A DNA stretch of 64,000 nt from Erpobdella octoculata (lineage: Eukaryota > Annelida > Clitellata > Hirudinida > Erpobdellidae): the NCBI GenBank assembly GCA_963978895.1, contig OZ022240.1, positions 18,122,636-18,186,635 of the forward strand. The letters run 5' to 3'. The notes under the pieces are model-generated. The model was given only the letters and a program-made list of their open reading frames with translations, did no database searches and was not told the origin of the DNA. Below are positions 44,301 to 51,985 of this stretch, piece after piece. The translations under genes and the position numbers were made by a program. Numbering within the stretch: the first letter of the stretch is position 1; the number at the start of each line of letters is the position of its first letter.

Positions 44301-47084
44301 TAGTTACAATAGTTTGTTTATCATCAGACTTATTCCTCAGTTTCGACAACTGGAGCACGTTATGAAAAAAGTCGTTTCACTTAAGTTAAGAGCCGTTTTT
44401 TTCAAGCATTCATAAAAGAACATTTATTGCTAAATTTGCTGTATATATAATATAATATATGTAAATGTTCTGCAATTTGCTCAACTTAAGAGAAAAAAAC
44501 TTTTGGTCTCTGATGTTAACACTAAGAGAAAGCAAAGCCCAACAAACGTTTATGAATGCCAGGAAAAGCAGCTGCCAAACGGCCGCCATAGGACAGACAA
44601 CTGCCTTGAGGCAGAGAACTCGAGAAAATTAATAAACTAAATAAGTATATTACATTCTAAATAAGTATATTACATTCCATTTAAAGTTCTATTTGATGAG
44701 TTGCTGACATCTTTGGTGTAACAAAAATTGCACGGTTTTATTTATAAAAGTTTAACACATCTTGTTTACATAAGACGAATGTTTAGAACAAAATTTGCTT
44801 TTCGCCACAGCACAAGAAATTCTGTTAAGTTGACTGCCTACTCCTTAGGAACTCTTTTTCTTTACATACATGAGCAGCTCGATTCTGCTATATTAATTCT
44901 ATTGACAAGGTGCTTGCCATGGCAATAAGCTGTGAAATTGCTATTGACGGTGGAGGGTTAGGTTAGTTGCTAGTGGGGGCAAGCCCCCCCAGGCCAAATC
45001 GGAGGGCCCTGCAATTTTTCCAAATTCGATGAGTTTTTCTTTGGATGGGGGTGCTACATTTATTCATAAACTTATTTTTTTAACATTTGCTTTAACTGGT
45101 TTGAGACTGAGTTTGTCTATCTTCACTTTGCAGTCTTTGTTCTCTTTCATTAATAAATTATAAAAAATACAAAAAAAATTTACCTGCAGCCGGCTTTCTT
45201 CCCTTTTCCAAACTTCACCCCCCCACCCCAGAATTTTCTGCTGGTTGCGCCCCTGGTTAGGGCTAGGGCTATGGTTGGGGTTAGGGCTCTAGTTAATATG
45301 CTAGTAATAATATTATTAATAATATGCTCTGCCATGTCAATAGCAATCTCACTGCTTATTGCCATGGCACATGCCTTGTCAATAGCACTGACCATCCTGC
45401 TAGCCTCTTAACTTTATTAACATCTATCTCTACTACGTGGACAGCTTCATAACAACTTGCTTGATTAGATTCTTAAATTGGCTCCTTGTGATTTTGTCAT
45501 TTAAGGCGAAGTGGAACCATGACTTTTTGTCCTTTTCCATGGATCCACCAGTAATAAAATGTGAACATGCCTCAGAAAAATGGTAAAGTTCTAGTATAGA
45601 GTCATCGGCCAATTTCTATAAAAACACGGTTTAAAAAACTGTTTAATAGAATAAGCTCAGAACATGGTAATCTTTCCCACGGACGTGTGTCGGATTAATA
45701 CATAATTTTCGGCTATAATTAACTATAAACACGATGAAAAGTAAACACTAGTTTAAAAATTATGATAATTAGTATAAATAATATATTTAAAATGGGAAAA
45801 TGTCATATACAAAAATAAATAATGTAATTATAATTTAAAAAATTTACATAGAAAAAATTTGAGTTTTAAGGAAAAGTTTAAACGAACGGAATCGCGTACC
45901 ATGATATATAAAGTGACTAGCGGGGTTAAACCGTTGCTTCTCTCACCTTTTGTTCTTTAGCGTTTTACATAGAAAAAGTTTTAAAATTTTAAATGAATTT
46001 TTGTATACCTAATAGTTTGTTTTTTAAATAAAATTTTATTATAAACTAATTTTATTTCTTTTTTATTCATTTCATTCATACGATCATCGTACCTCACCAC
46101 TCACAACTATGATGTAAATAGTTCTTGGAAGGGTACTACTTACCGTTTTCAAAGTCTCTCAAATTACGATAAATGTTTTTTTTATAAAATTAAATTTGGT
46201 ATTAAATTTGTTTTTTTATGTTATTGTAACAAAATAAAAATAATACGACTATTTTTTCGGCACGGGCCGTCCGTAGGAAAGATTACCCAGAACATTATCA
46301 GAACATACTACGAAAAAGTTTGTTACAGAAAAACTTAATAAAAACCGACTTTAAGCAAAAATATCCAAAGGCAGTGCTGATATGCTTCGGGAGCAGTTTT
46401 TATATGTTCTAAAGTGCGATATATTTCGTTTTTTTAATTATTTATGTTGTATTTAGTATTTTTTTGTTTTAAATATCATTTACGTTAAAAAAACCGTTCA
46501 TTTCTTATCGAAATCGGCCGATGACGCTATACTAGAACTTTACCGAAAAATAATTAAAATAAAACTTATTATCTCCTCTCTTTCTTTTTCTCAATGTGGC
46601 AGTCTATTTTTTCAGCTTCCTAATTTCTTTAGCATCTTTTTCTCTGTGTGCCCAGCCATTCTGTTGGACTTTTTTTACTATTTCTCTCCTCAATTTGGAC
46701 AGCACAGCCAACAGGTATTAAGCATTTCATATCATTTGTTTTTTTTTCTACTTCTATCTCTTACTCCCTTTCTCAACTCGCTAAAATATATTATCCGGAA
46801 AGGCCCCCTGCAATTTGACAAAGGGGAGGCATGGCCCCGTTGCCCCCCTCCCTGGATTCACCATTGGCGGTTAGGGAAGTGTTCTTATGTAACTTGAATA
46901 CTTTTTATATTTTCGGTCACTGTAAAGATTTACTAAGTACCCTATATAAGTCATACAGGGTACTTACTAAATAATAATAGTAATATGACTCATTTCAGTT
47001 ATTCATTGGGGGCACTGATATTTTTACCTTGATGAGAATAGTGAAAGAATCTAATTGATCTCCAATAGCAGATGCACTATCCAT
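16490..47084 (-). CDS. Poly(ADP-ribose) polymerase, PARP10/14-like layout, 22 exons recognised
   Basis: Exons, 5' to 3' on the minus strand: 47028-47084 (ATG 47082-47084), 45457-45570, 43995-44130, 43233-43487, 39272-39478, 38946-39103, 37855-38106 (3' end uncertain), 36074-36227, 35938-35975, 34956-35015, 33036-33295, 31358-31632, 30780-31095, 30491-30630, 30254-30361, 29872-30096, 28502-28605, 26886-27039, 23049-23169, 22150-22300, 16935-17123, 16490-16872. About 1285 codons. The N-terminal part is RRM-like (LHVSGLKSDVTDFEICLYF ... IGEKIRVSEY), then an RG-rich stretch (RRRGRGQGG), then a Pro/Gln-rich linker. Several repeated alpha/beta units follow that resemble the KH-like units of PARP14 (SKDWKIFLEKLSREHVIAV). 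The catalytic domain ends the protein: YLFHGT (NAD-binding His), FGQGIYFAESSTKADQY (Tyr) and FREFVVYDQAQCYPEFL (Glu aligned with Glu988 of PARP1). No macrodomain is seen. Between the last two catalytic motifs is a Cys/His cluster (PPCSDADCCSDTCSKH). Phases fit at all junctions except 22150/17123, where a small exon is probably missed. Confidence 0.88.
16935..17123 (-). CDS. PARP catalytic exon carrying the His and Tyr signature residues
   Basis: The exon encodes 62 complete codons including EINECYLFHGT and FGQGIYFAESSTKADQY. These are the NAD+-clamping His and Tyr of the H-Y-E triad. It starts in phase 1 after a TTTTTTGTAG acceptor and ends in phase 1 before GTAAAAG. Confidence 0.9.
17655..17835 (+). 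mobile_element. LINE reverse-transcriptase fragment
   Basis: The plus strand reads INGYSIRCVSSLKLL, then VIIDEHLDWSKHISFIE, then KIPENIGVFYKTSRLVLRS with an intervening stop. This matches the C-terminal part of non-LTR (Jockey/CR1-type) reverse transcriptases (typical form VKFLGVIID.LTW..HI). A dead fragment in a PARP intron. Confidence 0.6.
18195..18676 (-). pseudogene. Tigger/pogo transposase remnant (DDE, CENP-B-like)
   Basis: The minus strand reads NIELFLFPPNTTSSADFVQN and LKANYRRHLVKELI, then with defects VLFCLTDVTEFTQINSFCKA and GFTV. The LPPNTTS...Q...K..YRR...A.GF pattern is that of Tigger-family DDE transposases. Stops and small indels show it is dead. It lies in the PARP intron 17124-22149. 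Confidence 0.65.
19036..19606. mobile_element. Nested hAT-like element with TAGGGTTGCACCGG termini
   Basis: Terminal inverted repeats TAGGGTTGCACC... and ...GGTGCAACCCTA enclose 571 bp with subterminal CCGGCC-rich blocks in opposite orientation. It carries a BED zinc-finger fragment (19219-19440, minus). No clear target duplication was found. It is inserted in element X copy 1. Confidence 0.65.
19219..19440 (-). pseudogene. BED-type zinc-finger fragment of a hAT transposase
   Basis: The minus strand reads AVCKHYYTELSRGKTNTPK then STSSLLTHLRSKHPILYSEM. The Cys, the K/R-rich loop, and L..HL...H match the second half of a BED finger, the N-terminal DNA-binding domain of hAT transposases. The rest of the transposase has been deleted. 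Confidence 0.6.
20296..20600 (+). pseudogene. LINE reverse-transcriptase C-terminal fragment
   Basis: The plus strand reads LLHWLPLKNSVIFKICLLMF and later FRIFSVKHSFPKRSFSGTLF, a pattern common to the extreme C-terminus of CR1/L2/Jockey-like LINE polyproteins (LHWLPV..RI.FKI ... R.F). Frames are broken. Confidence 0.55.
20867..21119 (-). mobile_element. tRNA-derived SINE
   Basis: On the minus strand the head reads GGGACGTGTTGGTCTAGTGG with box A, and an exact box B GGTTCGATTCT follows. The body ends in 'gcgctatataaat' and a (TTCA)n-type tail at 20867-20882. This is the usual layout of tRNA-headed SINEs mobilised by L2-type LINEs. The length is about 250 bp. Confidence 0.8.
22348..22762 (+). 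mobile_element. Short non-autonomous Helitron-like element
   Basis: It begins TC after an A (22347) with a 'tctatgtataaatatgactg' style head, has an 'aaatcggtcacaaaatgagc' block, GC-rich GAGCGGGAGAGCGA modules, and an 'aaaaaccccgggtacaacg' tail ending CTAG at 22759-22762 before T. The A|TC...CTAG|T arrangement matches Helitron insertion into AT. 415 bp in a PARP intron. Confidence 0.65.
23189..23222. repeat. (TA)n microsatellite
   Basis: A pure TA dinucleotide run close to the acceptor of PARP exon 23049-23169. Confidence 0.95.
24163..24326. repeat. Dispersed repeat D, copy 2
   Basis: Co-linear with 4955-5117 (blocks 'tagtcctttaca', 'ggatcataatttga', 'cttgggactgg'). Confidence 0.6.
24628..24682. 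repeat. (GA)n microsatellite
   Basis: A GA dinucleotide run of about 50 bp. The Arg-Glu frame over it is an artefact. Confidence 0.95.
25114..26379. mobile_element. hAT-like element 'X', copy 2
   Basis: Terminal inverted repeats TAAGCATCTGCGTCCCG and (complement) TAAGCTTCTGCGTCCCG. Perfect 8-bp target duplication TTTGTTTC at 25106-25113 and 26380-26387. 1266 bp; carries the internal (CGTAT)n tract near the right end. No transposase found. Inserted inside the Tigger-like remnant. Confidence 0.88.
27248..27535. repeat. Minisatellite of TGTGTATGTTTATATG type followed by (TA)n
   Basis: About twenty variants of a 14-16-bp unit made of TATG/TGTG/TTTATA pieces, ending in a TA run to about 27567. 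The Tyr-Val-Cys frames are artefacts. PARP intron. Confidence 0.93.
27617..27966 (+). repeat. Dispersed repeat A, copy 2
   Basis: Near-identical to 7863-8199 over its full length. Confidence 0.85.
28118..28205 (+). repeat. 12-bp minisatellite CAAGAAAACCCT
   Basis: About seven tandem copies of CAAGAAAACCCT, the last ones diverged. It lies between repeat A copies 2 and 3. Confidence 0.93.
28209..28409 (+). repeat. Dispersed repeat A, copy 3 (3' part)
   Basis: Matches the 3' 200 bp of copies 1 and 2, ending in the same 'taataaaagcattggta'. Confidence 0.85.
33397..33520 (+). repeat. Dispersed repeat F, copy 1
   Basis: Shares 'gtgactagcggggttaa' and a 'catagccaaaaatatgg' block with 48600-48740 and in part with 45912-45950. 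It appears to be the internal part of the MULE-like element E family. Confidence 0.6.
33529..34562. mobile_element. hAT-like element 'X', copy 3
   Basis: Left end TAAGCTTCTGCATCCCG, right end complement TAAGCTTCTGC. Flanks TTAATTAT and AAAATTAT (6/8 match). It shares the internal blocks of the other copies. 1034 bp, diverged. PARP intron 33296-34955. Confidence 0.7.
34694..34800 (+). mobile_element. LINE reverse-transcriptase domain fragment
   Basis: Reads AISLDLSKAFDAINHKTIA, the conserved DLSKAFD.INH core of LINE reverse transcriptases. Short and dead. Inside a PARP intron. Confidence 0.7.
35395..35620 (+). pseudogene. LINE reverse-transcriptase C-terminal fragment
   Basis: The plus strand reads NHAFTFSVKPYFAKSSFSYS then CPFLWNSLPPSS, matching the F....P.LWNSLP tail of LINE proteins. 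Frames are broken upstream. Confidence 0.5.
39589..41142. mobile_element. hAT-like element 'X', copy 4
   Basis: Terminal inverted repeats TAAGCTTCTGCGTCCCG and (complement) TAAGCATCTGCGTCCCG. Perfect 8-bp target duplication GTTTTCTA at 39581-39588 and 41143-41150. 1554 bp and the longest un-nested copy. Reverse orientation relative to copy 2. No transposase frame recognised. Confidence 0.9.
41303..41383. repeat. (AT)n microsatellite
   Basis: A pure AT tract that continues at 43135 on the other side of the Helitron, so it was probably the insertion target. Confidence 0.95.
41384..43134 (+). mobile_element. Non-autonomous Helitron with a seven-copy internal tandem array
   Basis: 5' end TCTATATATATAAAAGAAC after A, then a 'gactgacagatgactgactc' head. 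3' end GCGAGCGAAGCCGC, then ACGGGCACTGCTAG followed by T. A|TC...CTAG|T in an AT tract is the Helitron insertion pattern; the hairpin (AGCG-AAGC-CGCT) near the 3' end also fits. 1751 bp. No Rep/helicase frame, so it depends on a partner. Inside: about seven units of 157 bp (41620-42715) and two GC-rich units with 'gggacgggccga' (42780-42950). Confidence 0.85.
41620..42715 (+). repeat. 157-bp tandem array inside the Helitron
   Basis: The phrase 'gacctcaaatgtgggg' recurs at about 41678, 41835, 41990, 42147, 42304, 42461 and 42617, always followed by 'actgctactcaaaaactg'-like blocks. The period is about 156-157 bp. Confidence 0.9.
43135..43202. repeat. (TA)n tract with a perfect palindrome
   Basis: TA runs enclose a palindrome at 43169-43202: ATGCTGATAT, then TA repeats, then ATATCAGCAT. 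It could form a hairpin just downstream of PARP exon 43233-43487. Confidence 0.9.
44899..45385. mobile_element. Small element with about 50-bp terminal inverted repeats
   Basis: The left arm 44899-44948 begins CTATTGACAAGG and includes GCCATGGCAATAAGC. The right arm 45336-45385 is its complement with a few mismatches. The interior contains G/C-rich ends and 'ggttagggctagggct'. I found no clear target duplication, so the superfamily is unknown. Confidence 0.7.
45582..46544. mobile_element. TIR transposon inserted next to a PARP exon
   Basis: TIRs begin GGTAAAGTTCTAGTATAG at both ends and extend to the TCATCGGCC.ATTTC block. The 7-bp sequence GAAAAAT flanks both sides (45575-45581 and 46545-46551). 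963 bp. The left end is 12 bp upstream of the PARP exon 45457-45570. It contains a second element at 45666-46287. MULE-like by its GG start, but no transposase is seen. Confidence 0.8.
45666..46287. mobile_element. Nested MULE-like element 'E' with 8-bp duplication
   Basis: TIRs GGTAATCTTTCC.ACGGACG at both ends, with a perfect target duplication CAGAACAT (45658-45665 and 46288-46295). 622 bp, no transposase. A related copy lies at about 48320-48960. It is nested in the TIR element 45582-46544. Confidence 0.8.
46790..46866 (-). mobile_element. Solitary hAT-type end
   Basis: On the minus strand it reads CAATGGTGAATCCAGGGAGG into a GC-rich segment, like hAT termini of the CAGTGGTGGATCCAGGGG type. 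The partner end was not identified. Confidence 0.4.
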
Positions 47085-47968
47085 TAATCAACAATTAGTT
47101 TTATTCTAAGCAATGAACTTATAATCGAAACAAAACGTAGGAAGAAAGAACTCGTCTAGACCATCTTGTGAGTTCTGAGTACTATTAACTAAACCGTCAA
47201 AAACCGAAAGTATCATCTGGTCCTGGGTAAAGTGTGTTCTTCAAAAAACGAAGAGATGTGTTTTTGGAAAAAAATTACCTCTTAGGCCTTAATTAGATAT
47301 GGGGGCGTAGGACCCATGCTTTTTGGTTTTACTCAGACCCTCAGTTTTTTATATTGTTGCCCACTTCCGTTAGCACAATTTCATACTACAGTGGCGGATG
47401 CAAAGAGGGTCCGGACCCCCTCTTTTGTTGCAAAAAAACCCATTTATCACAGTACAGGCTTACAGACAGTTAAATGGCCCAACCGCCTATACAGGCAGTA
47501 ACAGTAAAAGAAGAATCGTGGTGATGTATACAATTTGGAATTTGATGAGTCAAGCGTCCACTAACAAATTTGCATGAATTTAAAAGGACAGTGTGCGTTT
47601 GTTATACATAAAGTTTTTAAGAAAAGTCTGTTTTCAGTGCTTTCTGAAACAGTGAGCTTAAGACGTCTCTGTTGTCGCACGCATTCAACTACACGACTCG
47701 TCCGGAGTTGCGAAAACTAATTACAAAATTGTAAAATATTACAATTTAAATAGTTATAGTAATAATTACAACACATTTAAAGTACTTGTATTAATTTTTC
47801 ATTTGTTCTATTTTGTTAAATTCAATGTTTTTATAACTCTGTGTTCCTTTATCTATGGTTTACTGCGACATAACGTGGTTTTATTTTTAGATCATCCACT
47901 CAGTATAGTTGTTGAAGCGGCTCTTGGCCAATCTCTTGTTTTAGATTTTATATTAAAAGTATAATATA
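47085..47968. promoter_or_regulatory. Putative shared promoter region between PARP (-) and SNU13 (+)
   Basis: The two start codons are 884 bp apart and point away from each other, so both promoters must lie here or in unseen upstream exons. A hAT-type end (CAGTGGCGGATGCAAAG, from 47391) sits in the middle. A pyrimidine-rich tract ending TAG at about 47943 might be an acceptor of a 5' UTR intron or trans-splice site of SNU13. No core promoter element was recognised with confidence. Confidence 0.45.
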
Positions 47969-50900
47969 ATGGTTAGTTTTTTGTTAATATTTATTTAGTG
48001 TTATTGTTTTAGATGAATTTTCTTTTTGTACTGAATTTTGCGGTTCACGTGTTCCGATGTTCATTTTTATATATCGTTTATAGGCCGATGAAGAAGTTAA
48101 CCCCAAGGCCTTTCCTCTTGCCGATCCTGCGTTGACCCAAAAAATTTTGGAGGTGGTTCAGCAAGCTAATAGTTACAAGCAGCTTAGGAAAGGAGCAAAT
48201 GAAGGTTGGAAATTTATTACTTTTGTGGCGATAAATTTAACGGTTTAGCTTCAGCTTCTAAGCAATATTGATTGGAAGTGTCCATTCGGATGTACGCCTT
48301 ATTTCAACACTACTCGGACGGTAGTCTTTCACACAAACGACCGGAAGTAGCGGATTAATACATTCTCTGCTATAATTACCTATAATCACGATGAAAAGTG
48401 AACACTAGTTTAAACATTATGATAATTAGTATAAATAATTTATTTAAAATGTGAGAATGTAATATAATTTAATTTTAATTTATTTATAATTGAAATATAA
48501 AAAATGAGTTTTAAGGAAACGTTAAAAAAATTTGAGTTCTGAAGACAAGCTGGTCAGATTTTCATAGCATTTTAATTATTGAAAATGAACAAATAAAGAA
48601 TATATGGTGTTATAATGTGACAGCGGGTTAATTGTGGTTTTCCTATCTTTTGACATAGCCAAAAATATGGTCGTAAACAACGACAAAGCGAAACAATGTT
48701 TGCATAGAAATATTCACATTTTGACATTGATTTGAATAAATTATTTTGTGTTACATTAATTCTTGAGGGTTATATATATATAATTTTATTTATTCAAAGA
48801 AAATAAACTTTAATAATTTCTAACTTACCGTTTTTATAAGTATCTAAAATTATGACAAATGTTTTTTTTTTACTTCATTATGGTATAACATTTGTTTTTT
48901 TGTTAATGTAACAAAATAGGACTATTAACTTACTTAAGTGACAGATAACCCTTGGGCATACATCTGTCTACTTTAATTATTCTTTGGTATTGGGAATGGT
49001 CAGTGCTAGTGACAATAATATTATTATTATTAGCATATTAACTATGCAGTTGCACAGCTAAGATGCGCAGGCAAATAACACCAACGTATCTCTAGCCAAT
49101 AAACTGGCCACTTAACAAAACAGACTGTTAAAGTCATATCTCCAGATTTACTGGGTTAATTTTAGAAATGGTTACATCATTGAACTTGTGAAAATCATTG
49201 CTTTTGATGAAGCATATAAAAAGCCCATTTTTCATGTATTATTCCTTGAATGTTCATTCAAAGTAAGTGGTTTGTTGAGATCATGTATCTTTAAGCAACA
49301 CGTTTTTTTTACTATTATTATTTCAAAAAAAAACTACAAGTAATAGAGTTACAAACTTTTCTCATATTTCCCCTATTGCCTGGGTTTTTTGCAGCATTGG
49401 GCAATAGTTTTTCTCTCAGTTTTTTTATTTTTCTATGTATATATATGGTTATGATATCGCTGAACATATTAGGATACTTTAGAATGGTTTTAGAATATAT
49501 TGGTTTATAATAAGCACTTAACTAGACTATGTAAGTTTTAAACAGGTCCAATTAAATGGTGCCGTACCGAGTTGCCGACCATCGATTTTCGCCAATAACG
49601 TCGAACTTGCCGACCAGCGTTTTATCAAAGCGTATGACGTTGCCGACCACCAAGAAAATAAAAACAACTCTTTGTTATTTTGTATTTAAACAATAATAAT
49701 AATAATACAATTCATTTATACTACAGCAATAATATTAAAAGAATGAGTTAATGTAAATAAACTAAACTTGAGGCTCTTTGACATTGGCTGGCAAGTTCGG
49801 TAAGCTCTGCCTCCATGTCAATTAAGTTAATAATGCCATGGAGGGTTGGCACTCTGGACTGAATAAATGTTTGCCTGTCCATCCCAATATATTTATTTAC
49901 ATTCACGCAATCAAGATTTGTCAAGCCTCTGCGGAGAAAGACATAAGCAAATCTGAAGCTGGTGCATCTTCTCCGAGAAGAAAGCGTACTGTTCAGTACA
50001 GTGTCAATTTAAATAAAAAATAATATTTTTATTCTTCATTAAATTTTTTTTAACAATAATTATTTTTAATATTAATTAAAAATGTTTTTCTTAACAATAA
50101 AAATGATTCTTACTGGTTCGCTGCGCAATAGTTAAGTTTATTTATTTATCCATTATTTGCATATTTAACTCTATTATGCTAGTAGAATAAAGTAGAGCTG
50201 CTTTTTAATTTACGTTTACTTTTCGCTTAACCTCGTGAGAAACTGACCGTGTGATAGTAATAAACCAAAGTTGAGGTTCTTTGACATTGGCTGGCAAGTT
50301 CTTTGAGCTCCGCCTCCACGCTAATTATGTAAATAAACCAAATAAGATTGAACGATTCTTTTTAGTCTCAGTTGGATTATTTAAATGATTCGTTATTTTT
50401 GAACGATTCTATTAGCTAAAAATAAAATAGAAAATTTTTTGACGAGGTCGGCAACTTAGTACGATCTTAAAAAACATCGGTCGGCATGTTGATACGTCAT
50501 TGCGGTCGGCAACTCTGAGGTCGGCAACTCAGGTAGACACCAATTAAATACCATGTAACTGGGAAATAATAATCATAATTGATTAACACATCTTTTTTAT
50601 ATTCAAATTTATATTCTTTACCATATGAATAATTTATTGAAATAAGCCTTTGATATTGAAAATATATGTACTAGCAGTGTTACCAGGGTACAAAAATAAT
50701 GGGTTGTTATGGTATGGAGTTGAAACCTTATCCAAACCTTATCCTCTATCAAGACTACCTCTTTGTCAAATTTAATTTAGATTTTTCCAGTAGTTTAGAT
50801 GTGCTAGCAAACAAATAATAACAACTGTTTTTTATGTTTATAGAAACTGATTAAGTGCCATAATCAATTCATAGTTTACCTAATTTTTTTATAGCTAACA

Positions 50901-51338
50901 AATGTTATATTTTAGCAACCAAATCTGTAAACAGAGGAATATCCGAATTCATAGTAATGGCTGCAGACACAAAGCCCATTGAAATACTTCTTCATCTTCC
51001 TCTTCTCTGTGAGGACAAAGTTAGTACTTGAGAATGTTTGTAGTTTCTATAAGCCAGTCAGTCAGTTACACTAACATAATTGTTAACTTTTTACTCACAG
51101 AACGTCATCTATGTTTTTGTCAGATCAATGCAAGGTTAGTAACTCTTAAATTGTAGCTTTTTCTATTTTTGTATCTCAGTTTATATGTTAGCAATTTGAT
51201 TGCTTTATTTCAGCACTGGGTAGAGCATGTGGAGTTTCTAGGCCTGTAATTGCCTGTTCTGTGAATAGCAACGATGGCTCACAATTGCAAACTCAGATAG
51301 ATGAAATCAAGCAATCTATTGAAAGACTTTTGATCTAA
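47969..51338 (+). CDS. SNU13: SNU13 / NHP2L1 / 15.5K snRNP and box C/D snoRNP protein, complete
   Basis: An L7Ae-family RNA-binding protein. It binds the kink-turn of U4 snRNA in the U4/U6.U5 tri-snRNP and of box C/D snoRNAs in the nucleolus. Exons: 47969-47971 (ATG only), 48084-48204, 50916-51019, 51101-51134, 51214-51338 (TAA 51336-51338). The phases join exactly into 128 residues, the same length as the human protein. Near-identity to human is clear: [28 protein letters not shown] (kink-turn contacts), [47 protein letters not shown]. One notable change: the conserved VRSKQ is VRSMQ here. AATAAA occurs at 51425-51430. Intron 2 contains a MULE-like transposon. Confidence 0.98.
48320..48960 (+). 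repeat. Diverged copy of MULE-like element 'E'
   Basis: Starts GGTAGTCTTTCACAC and shares 'ggattaatac', 'cacgatgaaaagt.aacact' and 'attatgataattagtataaa' with 45666-46287, plus repeat F with 33397-33520. The right terminus is eroded. It lies in SNU13 intron 2. Confidence 0.6.
49558..50541. mobile_element. MULE-like DNA transposon, deletion derivative
   Basis: TIRs begin GGTG and include GAGTTGCCGACC / GGTCGGCAACTC, repeated several times subterminally (TTGCCGACC). Perfect 8-bp target duplication AATTAAAT at 49550-49557 and 50542-50549. 984 bp. It keeps a fragment of coding sequence at 49826-50023. It lies in SNU13 intron 2. Confidence 0.88.
49826..50023 (+). pseudogene. C-terminal fragment of a MULE-type transposase
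   Basis: Reads [20 protein letters not shown] followed by FIYIHAIK, ending at TAA 50021-50023. The N..EGWH..L......HP....F pattern is the region following the catalytic core in animal MULE transposases (FLYWCH-type). The catalytic DDE region has been deleted. Confidence 0.6.
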
Positions 51339-51424
51339 GATCATCCAGGCTTTTTTTCTGCCATGTGACTGTACATACTGTAGTGGCATCTAATTGACTG
51401 TTTTTTGTTTATTTTTGTACTAAA

Positions 51425-51430
51425 AATAAA
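51425..51430 (+). terminator. AATAAA polyadenylation signal of SNU13
   Basis: Canonical hexamer 87 nt after the SNU13 stop codon. Confidence 0.7.
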
Positions 51431-51811
51431 AATTTCAGTAATTTTAATTTTTTGTTTATTTTGGTTGGTTGCTTGGGTGTTATTTGATTATTTTATAATA
51501 ATGTGTCCTGAATGTTTAAGAAAGAAAGTTGCTTTGTGTCGGTACAACCCTAGTAATATGTGTAGGGCTAAATCAAAAAATTAAATAGATATACTGGTAA
51601 CATCGAGTTTATTAATACATAGCTATAAAAAATTGACCAAAATAAAAATATTGACAAAACCTTCAAAGCATCTAAACATATTGATTCGAAAGGTTTTTAT
51701 TCGTCTTTTCTATTTTATGTACTTATACTTATTTTATATAAAAAATGTTTTTGAGATATGCATTTTTTAGAAAGATATTTGTATTCTTGGGATATCTCCT
51801 CAGGAACAAAG

Positions 51812-51985
51812 TTTTTAAAAACCCTTAGTGGGTTACCTGGGGTTGCTTGGGGTTTTTCTCTTTCTTTTTTATTCCTTTCTCTCTTGTTCCCACTTCCTTC
51901 CCCGCTTGCTTTCCCGTTCCTACTTGATCTTGTAATCTTGCTTCTTTTCTCTTGCTTGCTTTCCTGCTCCTACACTATCAACTGT
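51812..51985 (-). mobile_element. Diverged Helitron-like repeat, reverse orientation
   Basis: On the minus strand the tail reads 'aaaccccaagcaaccccagg' and then ACCCACTAA, a degraded form of the CCCCGGGCAACGCC...CTAG tail, preceded by GAAAG/GGGAA modules. Confidence 0.4.
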
